Source: Chloroflexota bacterium
GTDB taxonomy: Bacteria > Chloroflexota > Anaerolineae > Anaerolineales > Villigracilaceae
Assembly: GCA_016191845.1 (NCBI GenBank)
Contig: JACPVF010000015.1
Location: 1 to 64,000, forward strand
DNA length: 64,000 nucleotides
Reading direction: 5' to 3'
Position numbers and translations under genes: made by a program
In this document: one piece after another, positions 16,836 to 25,344 of the stretch
How positions within the stretch are numbered: the first letter of the stretch is position 1
Layout: every line of letters starts with the position of its first letter
Notes under the pieces: generated by a model
The model's input: the letters and a program-made list of their open reading frames with translations, nothing else
What the model was told of the DNA's origin: nothing
Database searches by the model: none

Positions 16836-17918
16836 ATGTTCAAGGTGAAATTCCTCCCGGCACGTTTCGGAGATTCGATCTGGATCGAATACGGCGATGA
16901 GCAGGAGTCCCATCGCGTGTTGATCGACGGCGGCACGGCCGGCACACGCAAGGACATCCAGCGCCTTCTGGATGCCCTGCCGCCCGAACAACGCAGGTTC
17001 GAGCTGGTGGTGATCACCCACATCGACCGCGATCACATTGAGGGCGTTCTTGGTTTGCTGGAACAGGCCGACCTGGGCTTCGAGGTCGGCGAGGCCTGGT
17101 TCAACAGCTGGTTCCATCTGCCGGACAAGCCGGGCGCTGTTCCCTTCGGTGCGGTCCAGGGGGAACGATTGTCCGGGGCCATACTCGATCACAAAATCCC
17201 CTGGAATCGCGCCTTCGGTGAGAACGCGATATGTATTCCAGAAACGGGAGACCTGCCTGTTGTGGAATTGCCCGGGGGATTGAGGTTGACCCTGCTCTCC
17301 CCGGCGCTTGAGAAACTGATCGAGCTGAAACCGATTTGGGAAAAGGAGGTGCACGAAGCCCACCTGGAACCCGGTTTCGGGACCGTGGAGGAGGAGGGCG
17401 CGGAGGGGGCGGTGGAGTTTGGCCTTCCCATCCTTCCCGATGTGGAGAGCCTGGCCAATTCGCCCTTCGAAGCGGACGCCTCGGAGGCCAACGGCAGCAG
17501 CCTGGCCCTGTTGGCCGAATACGAAGGAAAGCGCATCGCCCTGACCGGGGATGCGCATGCCGACATCCTGCTGGAGGCGCTGGAACGCCTCTCGCCCGGG
17601 GAGCGGATCCGCCTGGATCTGTACAAGCTCTCCCACCACGGCAGCAAGTTCACCACCGATCGCGGTTTGCTCGAAAAGTTGGATTGTCCCTTGTACGTCT
17701 TCTCCACTAACGGCTCCATCTTCCATCACCCGGATCAGGAAACCGTGGCGCGGGTGATCGTGGCCGGCGGGAACCAGCCCAAGCTGGTCTTCAATTATCG
17801 AACGGAACATAATGACATCTGGGATAACGAGGAGTTGAAGCAGCAGCATGGATATGTCACTCGCTATCCATTGGGTTCGGAGCAGGGCATCGAGATCGAT
17901 CTGTCTGCTGTGGATTGA
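16836..17918 (+). CDS. Metallo-beta-lactamase-fold hydrolase (ComEC-MBL-like)
   Basis: 360 aa, no signal peptide. Zinc-site motifs: THIDRDHIEG (H62, D64, D66, H67), then LTGDAH and KLSHHGS in the second half, the order seen in ComEC/Rec2-type MBL hydrolases. Start: AAAAGGAGTTCC before ATG. Soluble members of this group occur as single genes and in defence islands; the substrate is unknown, with nucleic acid or a phosphodiester plausible. It stands alone between the element promoter region and the convergent fic gene. Confidence 0.82.
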   Translation: MFKVKFLPARFGDSIWIEYGDEQESHRVLIDGGTAGTRKDIQRLLDALPPEQRRFELVVITHIDRDHIEGVLGLLEQADLGFEVGEAWFNSWFHLPDKPGAVPFGAVQGERLSGAILDHKIPWNRAFGENAICIPETGDLPVVELPGGLRLTLLSPALEKLIELKPIWEKEVHEAHLEPGFGTVEEEGAEGAVEFGLPILPDVESLANSPFEADASEANGSSLALLAEYEGKRIALTGDAHADILLEALERLSPGERIRLDLYKLSHHGSKFTTDRGLLEKLDCPLYVFSTNGSIFHHPDQETVARVIVAGGNQPKLVFNYRTEHNDIWDNEELKQQHGYVTRYPLGSEQGIEIDLSAVD

Positions 17919-17954
17919 GTTAGAGAAGGTCGGTGGGGGAAATCGTCCCGGGAG

Positions 17955-17988
17955 CATGCCCCCATGCCTTGATGAAAGCGGGGGCGTG
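17955..17988 (+). terminator. Probable terminator after the MBL hydrolase gene
   Basis: CATGCCCCC (17955-17963) pairs with GGGGGCGTG (17980-17988, one G-T pair), with the tail TTATTGTATT. It lies 37 bases after the stop. Confidence 0.5.
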
Positions 17989-18175
17989 TTATTGTATTCC
18001 AGTGCCTTGAACGCCGTTATTAGATTATGATCTGACTGAAATTGCATCGTGCATCAGGGGGCAAATACCGACCCCCACCTGTCTCCTTGCCTCATGTGCG
18101 GATAATTCCCTAATTGTCCGAGTCCTTGCCGCCTTTAGGGAAACTCCATGCGCTCATCGGGCCGCACAGGACGGG

Positions 18176-19330
18176 TTATTCATTGTTCTCCAATGCCTGA
18201 AAAATTTCCTTTGCCAGGAAGATCCGATTGCGCGCGTATCCTGTTGTTTCCAGCAGGATGCCCGCATCCACGAGCTTTTCGATATAGCGCTTGGCGGCCA
18301 CGTAGGGCATGCCCAACCCGGCTTCCAATTGCTTGATGCTCAGAATGGGACGGGAAAAGAGAAAATCGACCACGGCCTTCATGCGTGCAGCATTACGATC
18401 CATCTGGACCAGACTCTCATATCGGGTGCGAATGCCCTGCAGGCGGGTCATGCGGAAAACACTGTCCTGCGCCTGGAGGCTGATGCCGCGCAGAAAAAAA
18501 CGCAGCCATTGCTCCCATTTACCTTGCTGGGAGACGGCCAACAAATGATCGTAATATTCCTGCCGATGATGTTCGAAATAGGCGCTGAGATTCAACAGCG
18601 GCTGGGAGAGCGCATTCCACTCATGAAGCAGCAGGATTATGATCAATCTGCCCAACCGTCCATTGCCATCCAGGAAAGGATGAATGGCTTCGAACTGGTA
18701 ATGAATCAAGCCGGCTCGCACCAGGATTGGAATTTCTGTCCCAGCATGAATGAAAATCTCCAATTCATGAAGCGCCTCATGCATCTCGTCCATGGGTGGC
18801 GGGACATACGTGGCCGTTTCGATTGTGCTGCCGGCTGGCCCGATCCAATTCTGACTCTTGCGAAATTCCCCAGGGGTCAGGTTTCCACCGCGGACTCCTT
18901 CCATCAATTTCGCGTGGACCTCACGAATTAACCTCAAGCTGACAGGCAAGGTTTTCAATCGTTCGACCCCATAATCGAGGGCCAGCACATAATTATGGAC
19001 TTCGCGCACATCGTTGGAGGGTTCGAGAAATGTAAGTTGGGCGGACTCGTATTGATACAGGTCGGTAAGCGAGGCGCGCGTCCCTTCGATGCGGGAGGAT
19101 AGGACCGCCTCGCGCCGGATAAAAGGCTGGGAAAGCAGGCGTGGAAAGGGAAAATCTCCCGCCAGGGTGTTCAGTTTGCTGAGCTCCCGTTCTGCGTCAG
19201 ATAATGCAGAGAGTAAGGGATTGTTCCATTCAATGTGGGGAGGGAGGGGAGCAGGAACAAAGGCCCAATATCCATTCCTGGTGAGGATGGGGCGGCCGAC
19301 GGAGGGAACATGAAATTCATTCGGTTTCAA
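18176..19330 (-). CDS. Fic-family AMP-transferase (class II-type with inhibitory motif)
   Basis: 384 aa. The Fic motif HPFLDGNGRLGR (217-228) is intact, with catalytic His217. The N-terminal inhibitory motif SSRIEG (S78...E82 G83) matches the (S/T)xxxE(G/N) helix of class II Fic proteins, so the enzyme is probably self-inhibited. The C-terminal 90 residues look like a winged helix (SIKQLEAGLGMPYVAAKRYIEKL), as in the large Fic/DUF4172-like group with a DNA-binding tail. It would transfer AMP or another nucleotide moiety to a target protein. It has its own promoter at 19356-19404 and is convergent with the MBL gene. Confidence 0.92.
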   Translation of the reverse strand: MKPNEFHVPSVGRPILTRNGYWAFVPAPLPPHIEWNNPLLSALSDAERELSKLNTLAGDFPFPRLLSQPFIRREAVLSSRIEGTRASLTDLYQYESAQLTFLEPSNDVREVHNYVLALDYGVERLKTLPVSLRLIREVHAKLMEGVRGGNLTPGEFRKSQNWIGPAGSTIETATYVPPPMDEMHEALHELEIFIHAGTEIPILVRAGLIHYQFEAIHPFLDGNGRLGRLIIILLLHEWNALSQPLLNLSAYFEHHRQEYYDHLLAVSQQGKWEQWLRFFLRGISLQAQDSVFRMTRLQGIRTRYESLVQMDRNAARMKAVVDFLFSRPILSIKQLEAGLGMPYVAAKRYIEKLVDAGILLETTGYARNRIFLAKEIFQALENNE

Positions 19331-19355
19331 AAAAAACTCTCATCCGTGACGGGTG

Positions 19356-19404
19356 GTGTTAATATATTTTACCTTATTTACACTTAAAGTCAAAAGTGTT
19401 AATA
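19356..19404 (-). promoter_or_regulatory. fic promoter with flanking direct repeats
   Basis: On the minus strand TTGACT (19393-19388), 16-base spacer, TAAAAT (19371-19366). The 9-mer GTGTTAATA occurs twice on the plus strand (19356-19364 and 19396-19404), 40 bases apart, one copy on each side of the promoter: candidate operator half-sites, possibly for autoregulation by the winged helix of the Fic protein. Confidence 0.5.
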
Positions 19405-19482
19405 AGGACGGGCTGAAATGCCCTTTGTTCGTTACCGACACATCCCCTTCTCCTCCAAAAACACAATCGTATATTCCCCCGC

Positions 19483-20046
19483 ATGAGCGAGACCTATGCC
19501 GCCAAACGCGAACGCTGGCAGCGCCTGTCCGAGTCGCTGCCCGAGGGTCTGCGCGGGCAGGTCTCCTTGCGCAACGTGGAGGCGGTGGCAGGCCTGTCCC
19601 CCGAGGCGCAGGCCCGCCTGGCGGAGGCCCTGCGGGCCGGGCTCAAGCGCCTGCCGCAGGCGGTGGCGCAGCTGCGGAGTGATCCGAACACACCGCTGGC
19701 CGACTTGTTGCAGCCGTCGTCCCGCACGGATGCCGCGCCCGTCCTCGAGTCACATGCAGAGTTGACCGATGTGGTCCAGGCTTGTTTCCCCGACATGCCG
19801 CGTGTCTCGGCGGAGGCCCTGGCAGGGTCGGAGGCGTTGGAGATCGCCCGCCAGGTCGCGCAGGTCCATCAGCGGCTGTTCGAGTCGACCCACCTGAATA
19901 CGGATTTCGTGGCCGCGATCGTATACGAGTTGCTGCGCAGGAGCCTGGCGCGCCTCGAAGCGCTCATCGAAGAAACGCCTGCCCTGAGGCAGGCCCTGGG
20001 ACTAGTGCCCGGGCAAGATCAGAATTGGAGGAACCAAGATGCTTAA
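19483..20046 (+). CDS. Hypothetical protein preceding cpaB (187 aa)
   Basis: A mostly helical, Ala/Leu/Arg-rich protein (MSETYAAKRERWQRLSES) with no signal peptide and no recognised motif. TATATT lies 10-odd bases before the ATG and no clear ribosome-binding site is seen, so a leaderless mRNA is possible. It overlaps cpaB by 8 bases. It probably belongs to the transfer/secretion machine by position alone. Confidence 0.65.
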   Translation: MSETYAAKRERWQRLSESLPEGLRGQVSLRNVEAVAGLSPEAQARLAEALRAGLKRLPQAVAQLRSDPNTPLADLLQPSSRTDAAPVLESHAELTDVVQACFPDMPRVSAEALAGSEALEIARQVAQVHQRLFESTHLNTDFVAAIVYELLRRSLARLEALIEETPALRQALGLVPGQDQNWRNQDA

Positions 20047-20953
20047 ACGAATCGCCTCGACCGGCGTGAACCTGGTGGTGCTGGGGGTGTCGGTCGCCAT
20101 CTTCCTGGCGGCCTTTCTGGCCCTGAATGCCCTGGGCGCGGCCCAGCGACCGCCGACCCTCTCCGTCCTGAGCGCGGCACGCGACCTGAACATTGGGGAC
20201 GTGATCGGCGCAGAGGACGTGGTCGCCCGAACAGTCTTCCAGGACGATCTGGCTGCCCTGTACATTCCCGCGGAGGAAGTCGCCGCGGTGGCCGGCGGCG
20301 TGGTGGCCCAGCCGATCTACAGCGGGCAGCCCCTGCTGCGTTTGGCGATCCTGGCCCGGGCGGCCGAGGGCACACGCCTCTCGGCGGTCCTGGCGCAGTA
20401 CCCTGGCTACAGCCTGTTTCCCCTGCCGCTGGATGCCATGAACCTGGTGGCGCCGGATGCGGGGGCCTTTTTGCCGGGGGACTTGGTGGGCATCACCCTG
20501 GTGATCGCCAGCCGCCCCCAGCAGCTGACCACCCCAACGCCTGCCGCCACCCCGGTCCTGAGCCCGGACTTCGTGCTGCAGCCCGGCCTGATGCCCTCAG
20601 CGGAGGATGAGGCCCAAGCCGAGGCCTTGACCCGCGCCCATCCGCCCCTGGCCAAGGACCTCTTCCCGATGGGGGTGCGGGTCATGGCGGTGCAGGGCCT
20701 GCCGGCCGCCCCTGCGGAGGAGGCGGATGGCTCCTCTTCGGCCTACCTGGCCTACGACCAGCCGAAGATGCTGATCCTGCTCATCCCGAACGAAGCGCGC
20801 GAGGTGTTGTCGCTGGCCTTGCAGCAGGGCGACCGCCTGGTGGTTTCGCTCATGGCGCGCGGCGACGAGTCGCCCACGGCCGGCTTCACTTATTGGGACT
20901 TCGAGGACCTGTTCCAGGCGGACCGCAAAGATGCGCTGAGTGGAGACCGCTGA
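20039..20953 (+). CDS. cpaB: CpaB/RcpC-like SAF-domain protein
   Basis: 304 aa. An N-terminal membrane segment (VVLGVSVAIFLAAFLALNAL) is followed by the SAF-type segment VLSAARDLNIGDVIGAEDV and a second beta-rich half with a TPTPAATP linker. This is the layout of CpaB/RcpC, the outer-membrane-secretin partner of Tad pili. No secretin is present here, which fits a monoderm cell wall. Its TGA overlaps the next ATG. First recognisable gene of a cpaB-cpaE-cpaF order. Confidence 0.75.
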   Translation: MLKRIASTGVNLVVLGVSVAIFLAAFLALNALGAAQRPPTLSVLSAARDLNIGDVIGAEDVVARTVFQDDLAALYIPAEEVAAVAGGVVAQPIYSGQPLLRLAILARAAEGTRLSAVLAQYPGYSLFPLPLDAMNLVAPDAGAFLPGDLVGITLVIASRPQQLTTPTPAATPVLSPDFVLQPGLMPSAEDEAQAEALTRAHPPLAKDLFPMGVRVMAVQGLPAAPAEEADGSSSAYLAYDQPKMLILLIPNEAREVLSLALQQGDRLVVSLMARGDESPTAGFTYWDFEDLFQADRKDALSGDR

Positions 20954-22311
20954 TGCAGGTGCTTCTATTGGGCGCGGGAACCGTGACCTCCCGCCTGAAT
21001 ATGCAACTGGCCGAACAGGGCCATGCCGTGGTGGCGCAGATCGCGGCCTTCACCCCGCAGCACCTGGACCTGTTCGATTTCCGCGCGCTGGTGGTGGTCT
21101 CGCCCGAGGCGTCTGTCGCACCCGAGGGCCTGGTGCAGGCTGCCGAACGCGGCAAGCTGCTTTTCGTCATCGCCGGGGTGGGGGACGGCATGTCGGCCTG
21201 GGCCAACGGCGTGGGTGTGCCGGCCCTGGCCTATCCGCCCTCGGAGGTGGATGTCCATAAACTCTTTGAGGAGATGCGCCGCGCCGAGGCGGGCAACCTA
21301 GCGGCCGATGACCAGTATCGACGCGCGGTGCTGGGCAGCGACCTCTCGGCCCGCCTGCAGTCGGGGATGGCGGTGCGCAAGATCGCCATCACCTCGCCCA
21401 AGGGCGGCACGGGCAAGACCACCGTGGCGGTCAACCTGGCGGTGGCCTTGGCGCTCTCGGGTATCACCACCTATTTGGTGGATGCGGACGGGAACGCGGG
21501 CGCCCTGCAATATCACCTGCGCATGGAACGCGTGCAGACCACCATGATCGGCCTGCTGCGGCGTGAGGTGGCGAAGGCCGGGCGGGGCGTGATGGGTGAC
21601 GTGGCCTCGGGCGCGGCCTACCTGAACGCCTTCACCCCGCTGGAGAATCTGCCCACCCTGCGCGTCCTGCCTGGGTTGATCACCGACGACCTGGGCGACG
21701 AGGTCCTGCAGCAGGAGGACAAGGTTGCGGAGGTGATCCAGGGTCTGTATGAAGCGGGGGTGGCCGCGGGCGGGGTGGTCATCATGGACGTGGGCATCAA
21801 CCCCGCGCACGTGGTGCATCGCGCCGCGCTCAAGGCTGCCGAGGGCATCGCCATCGTGATCAAGCCCGAGATCCCCGACCTGGCCGAGACCCGCCGCTGG
21901 ATCGCGCGCATGATCCGCTCGCTGGCCAGTGTGGTGGGACGCGGCAGCGCGCAGGAGTTCGTCGGCAGCCGCGTCAAGTTGTGCTACAACCAGGTGGTGG
22001 GGGATGGCTTCAAGTCGGCGCACAAATTGCTGCAGCAGGCCTTGAGCGAGGACCAGATCGAACTGGCCTTGATCCCCAACGGCATCCTGCCCATCGTCGA
22101 CCCGCGCCTGGCAGCCCAGGCGGTCAACTCGGACCGCCGCGAGGACATCCTGGTCTGGCGCTACAGGAAGGAGAAGCTGGAGGAATTGGGTCCCTTTGCC
22201 GAGGCCCTGCTGGGCTTTGCGGCACACTTCGTGCCGGCAGTGCGCGAGGGGGCGGCCCGCATCGGCCTGCTGCCGGCGGCCCCGAAGAAGCGCGGCTGGT
22301 TCAGGAAGTAG
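20953..22311 (+). CDS. cpaE: CpaE/TadZ-like MinD/ParA ATPase with N-terminal receiver-like domain
   Basis: 452 aa. Residues 1-120 are a Rossmann-like domain similar to the receiver part of TadZ. A deviant Walker A follows (SPKGGTGKTT, 148-157), then VDADGN and DVGINPAHV in the MinD/ParA order. The family positions the Tad machine or partitions cargo at the membrane. The start is the ATG at 20953 inside TGATG; a longer upstream frame overlaps cpaB and is rejected. It is followed after 3 bases by the cpaF gene. Confidence 0.82.
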   Translation: MQVLLLGAGTVTSRLNMQLAEQGHAVVAQIAAFTPQHLDLFDFRALVVVSPEASVAPEGLVQAAERGKLLFVIAGVGDGMSAWANGVGVPALAYPPSEVDVHKLFEEMRRAEAGNLAADDQYRRAVLGSDLSARLQSGMAVRKIAITSPKGGTGKTTVAVNLAVALALSGITTYLVDADGNAGALQYHLRMERVQTTMIGLLRREVAKAGRGVMGDVASGAAYLNAFTPLENLPTLRVLPGLITDDLGDEVLQQEDKVAEVIQGLYEAGVAAGGVVIMDVGINPAHVVHRAALKAAEGIAIVIKPEIPDLAETRRWIARMIRSLASVVGRGSAQEFVGSRVKLCYNQVVGDGFKSAHKLLQQALSEDQIELALIPNGILPIVDPRLAAQAVNSDRREDILVWRYRKEKLEELGPFAEALLGFAAHFVPAVREGAARIGLLPAAPKKRGWFRK

Positions 22312-22314
22312 TCC

Positions 22315-23763
22315 ATGTTCGATATTGCAGGCAAGACCCTGAAACCCGTGACCGAGGCGCGCCCGGCGGAGGAGCTGGTCTATTGGTGGAAACTCCTGGC
22401 AGAGGAGGCGCGCGCCAGGAAGGCGGTCGAGTCGGTGCAGCGCAGCTTGAGCTCGACCGAGATCGAGGCGCTGGCTCGTCAGGTCTTCACGGTCATTCAG
22501 GCGCAAGCCGTCGAAGCGGGCGTGGCCCTGCCGCAGGAATACCTCCTGCGCCTGATTGGGGATCTGTCCGGCCTGGGACCGCTGCTCGAACTGATCGCGC
22601 GCGCAGACATCGAGGACATTGCCATCAACCTGGGGCACATCTACGTCTACACCACCTCGCAGGGCTGGGGGTACGCCGGCCCCGCGCCCGAGGGCATTGG
22701 GGATGCCCTGCGCGTGATGATCGACCGCGCTGGCCAGCGTGCGCCCACCCCCGATTACCCCATCGCGGATGCCATGCTGCAGGTGATGGTCCCATTGCTC
22801 GATGGGAACGTGCGCCGTAAAGGGGTGCGCATCAATTACATCATGCCGCCCGCCTCTCCCTACGGGGATACGATCACCCTGCGCATCTCCAACTATCGCA
22901 CCGCCGCGGACCTGAGCCAGGGCAGCCTGGCCCTCTTATGTCAAAACCGCCTGCCGCCCATCCCCAGGCCGCGCTTCGACCCGGTGGACTTCCCGCGCGG
23001 CGACGGCCTCCTGACACCCGAGGCGGCCAATTACCTGTTGAGTGTGATGGTGCATGGAGGGACGCTCGTGATTGCGGGAACCACAGGCTCGGGCAAGACC
23101 TTCGTCGGCCAGCGCATCCTGCAGGAAATGCTGGACTACTACCCGCGCGGGGCCATCCGCCTGTTCATCGTGGAGGATAGTAACGAGATCATCCTGAACG
23201 GCTGGAACGGGGACGGCAAAAGCGACACGGGCAATCTCATCTATACCATGACCCGTCCCGAGATCCGCGGAGGACCGCCGCCTGTGACGATGTATGACCT
23301 GATCCGCGCGGCCCTGCGCTCCCGTCCGCATGGGGTGGTGATCGGCGAGGCGCGCGGGGCTGAGGCCTGGGAGCTGATTCGCGCCGCGGCCACAGGACAC
23401 GGCCATTCGGCCTTCACCATCCACGCCACCAGCGCCGAGCACGTCTGGCCGCGCTTCCTGCAGGTGGTGCAGGCTCATCCCGACGCAGCCCGTATGTCCG
23501 AATTCCAGCTCGCCCAGTCCTTCGCCGAAGCGGTGACAGCGGCGGTCTATATCGAACGCAACCCACAGTTGGGACAAATCGTGCGGGAGATCGTGGAGGT
23601 ATCGCCGATTGTGGAACGCACGGCGGCGCGGCCCTCCTTCTCGCCCTTGTTCCGCTTTGAGGCGGGGCGCGGGCTGCTGCTGACGGGCAATCGTCCCATG
23701 CGCGCAGGTTTCCGAGCCGCCGACTTGGGCCTATCTGAGGTAATGTTCAAAGGAAGCGCCTGA
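22315..23763 (+). CDS. cpaF: CpaF/VirB11-like secretion ATPase
   Basis: 482 aa. Walker A GTTGSGKT (255-262), a Glu-rich Walker B region (FIVEDSNEI), an RPHGVVIGEARGAE segment and ATGHGHSAFTIHA, all typical of CpaF/TadA and VirB11 hexameric ATPases. It powers assembly or transfer from the cytoplasm. The insert between the N-domain and P-loop (about 215-245) is longer than usual. Its stop overlaps the next ATG. TadB/TadC membrane subunits and a flp pilin are not seen nearby. Confidence 0.88.
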   Translation: MFDIAGKTLKPVTEARPAEELVYWWKLLAEEARARKAVESVQRSLSSTEIEALARQVFTVIQAQAVEAGVALPQEYLLRLIGDLSGLGPLLELIARADIEDIAINLGHIYVYTTSQGWGYAGPAPEGIGDALRVMIDRAGQRAPTPDYPIADAMLQVMVPLLDGNVRRKGVRINYIMPPASPYGDTITLRISNYRTAADLSQGSLALLCQNRLPPIPRPRFDPVDFPRGDGLLTPEAANYLLSVMVHGGTLVIAGTTGSGKTFVGQRILQEMLDYYPRGAIRLFIVEDSNEIILNGWNGDGKSDTGNLIYTMTRPEIRGGPPPVTMYDLIRAALRSRPHGVVIGEARGAEAWELIRAAATGHGHSAFTIHATSAEHVWPRFLQVVQAHPDAARMSEFQLAQSFAEAVTAAVYIERNPQLGQIVREIVEVSPIVERTAARPSFSPLFRFEAGRGLLLTGNRPMRAGFRAADLGLSEVMFKGSA

Positions 23764-24284
23764 TGGCCGAGCAGACGATTGGTTCCACGCGCGACTTTGT
23801 GCTGGCCAAAGGCTTTACGCAGGTCGGCGCGTATGCGGCCTTGATCGGTGAGGACGGCACACGCCGCCTGTTCGCTGAAGTTTATGCCGACCCCGACCGT
23901 CCCGAGGTGCGGCCACAGGAGGCTTACCAGGCCATGCTCTCCTCGATGCAGCCGGGTTGGACGCTGCGACTGCTGCAATTGTTCTGGCCTGACCCCGAGC
24001 CGCGCCTGGCGTTCCAGCAGCAGGTGCAGGCCTGGCAGAGTCCTGCTAATGAAGGCCTGGACATCCTTCTGCAGGGCCTGACCCTGGCTGTGCAGGACTC
24101 TCCCCTGCCGTTTGCGCGCCGTACGGTACTGGAATTTGTATTACCTGGAGAGGAGGGAAAGGCTTGGTGGGAAGGACTGCCGGGACTGTGCACCGGCTTT
24201 GGCCTGCGGGTGCGGTTTCTTGACCAGAGGGAGGTGGGGGAATTGTCACGCTGGGTGTTGAATCCAAGCCTGGAGTATGGATAG
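23763..24284 (+). CDS. Hypothetical protein after cpaF (173 aa)
   Basis: Starts MAEQTIGSTRDFVLAKGF, overlapping the cpaF stop (TGATGG). It contains LRLLQLFWPDPEPRLAF, which recalls the N-terminal part of VirB4/TraC-type proteins. Since the VirB4-like protein at 47975 is short, this could be a split-off N-domain; that is inference. No membrane segment. Last gene of the operon. Confidence 0.6.
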   Translation: MAEQTIGSTRDFVLAKGFTQVGAYAALIGEDGTRRLFAEVYADPDRPEVRPQEAYQAMLSSMQPGWTLRLLQLFWPDPEPRLAFQQQVQAWQSPANEGLDILLQGLTLAVQDSPLPFARRTVLEFVLPGEEGKAWWEGLPGLCTGFGLRVRFLDQREVGELSRWVLNPSLEYG

Positions 24285-24492
24285 CAGGGAAAGTTGTTCT
24301 CAGAATTGCTCCCCATGATGGGTCTTTATACTCGAAAGTATAATACTTTGAAGTCTAACCAATCCATTTCGTGGAGCAAAAATTGGATGGCAAGAAAGAC
24401 GACTGTATGAGAAACAGCAACAAGACCTGGCAAGAGATCTCGTTGCTGTTTGATTTGCATTGCCTTACTTACAGGAATTTTGAGTTAATCAA

Positions 24493-24694
24493 TGTGCAGA
24501 TCGAGTTCGCCAAATCGAGCCAGGCCGACCGCGCTGCGAGGGGACGCGGGTCAGCTTCTAGGCGGAGGAGCTACTGAGCGCATACACCACCTTCCGCGCG
24601 GCGGTGGAGTTGGCGGGGTGATTCTGTGTTCTACACTGCCTGGCGCGGGCGAAAGGTGCCTGACAACAAGGTGGCATCGACGCAGCAGTTCTGA
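24493..24694 (+). pseudogene. Degenerate 3' remnant of an unidentified gene
   Basis: Three short open pieces in different frames read as one protein end: QIEFAKSSQADRAARG, then ELLSAYTTFRAAVELAG, then DSVFYTAWRGRKVPDNKV to a TGA at 24692-24694. Frame breaks fall near 24560 and 24618. GC is high, unlike the AT-rich lipoprotein gene beside it. Family not recognised. The rest of 24285-24706 shows only a weak hairpin (24326-24343) after the secretion operon. Confidence 0.35.
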
Positions 24695-24706
24695 CCCAGT
24701 AAGAAT

Positions 24707-25252
24707 TTATGGAAGAATAGTAAATGTTTCTTCGTTTGAACGGATTGATCCGACCCAAGAAGGCACTTCCAAGTTATTAATAGTTTTAGTAATATTGATA
24801 TCATTATGATAAATTACCACAATAGTATATTTATGACCTTCCTCGAACGTATTTTCATGAAATCCACTCTTAAGGTAAACTATTTTACCTATTTTTTCTT
24901 CGGGCTTTAATAAACTTAATGTATCCGCTGATGGAGTATCACGATTGACAAAAAAACCTTTCTCGTTGAGAGGTTTTCCAAAAGAATCTAAAATCAGAAC
25001 CTCCAATTCACATGCAGATGATGGGCAAGGGAAAGCCATCCAAGATAAGCGTGTGTGTACAAGGACATCCGAGTCGCTTTGATTTGAAAGGTACACTTGG
25101 AAATTTACATCCTCAAAAGAGGTAAACTCATTTTGTTTAGCTTCTATTTTAATTGAAAGTGTATTTGGATTTTCTGATGAAGGTTGATGTTTAGCACAGG
25201 AAACTAAGAAAATAAGCACCAATATGCAAATTATGGATTGTTTTATTTTCAT
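24707..25252 (-). CDS. Lipoprotein, candidate immunity protein of the RHS toxin
   Basis: 181 aa with a clear lipoprotein signal (MKIKQSIICILVLIFLVSC, Cys19). The mature part is a beta-rich domain (FQVYLSNQSDSDVLVHT) like an Ig/BsuPI-type fold. It is AT-rich and lies 92 bases downstream of the RHS gene on the same strand, the usual place for an immunity gene. An extracytoplasmic immunity protein would suit a secreted peptidase toxin. That role is inference. Confidence 0.75.
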   Translation of the reverse strand: MKIKQSIICILVLIFLVSCAKHQPSSENPNTLSIKIEAKQNEFTSFEDVNFQVYLSNQSDSDVLVHTRLSWMAFPCPSSACELEVLILDSFGKPLNEKGFFVNRDTPSADTLSLLKPEEKIGKIVYLKSGFHENTFEEGHKYTIVVIYHNDINITKTINNLEVPSWVGSIRSNEETFTILP

Positions 25253-25344
25253 TTTTACCTCAATAGCTTTTCATTATAATTCTTTTTTATTTTGATTATT
25301 AATGGCTTAGCGGTGAAATGCATAGGAATGAAACAATCCTGAGA

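Noticed and set aside
16719..18047. 442-codon minus frame opposite the MBL hydrolase gene
   Set aside because: Antisense shadow; the plus frame carries the zinc-site motifs and a promoter.
21298..22638. 446-codon minus frame opposite cpaE/cpaF
   Set aside because: Antisense shadow in high-GC DNA; His/Gln/Arg-rich composition typical of the reverse strand.
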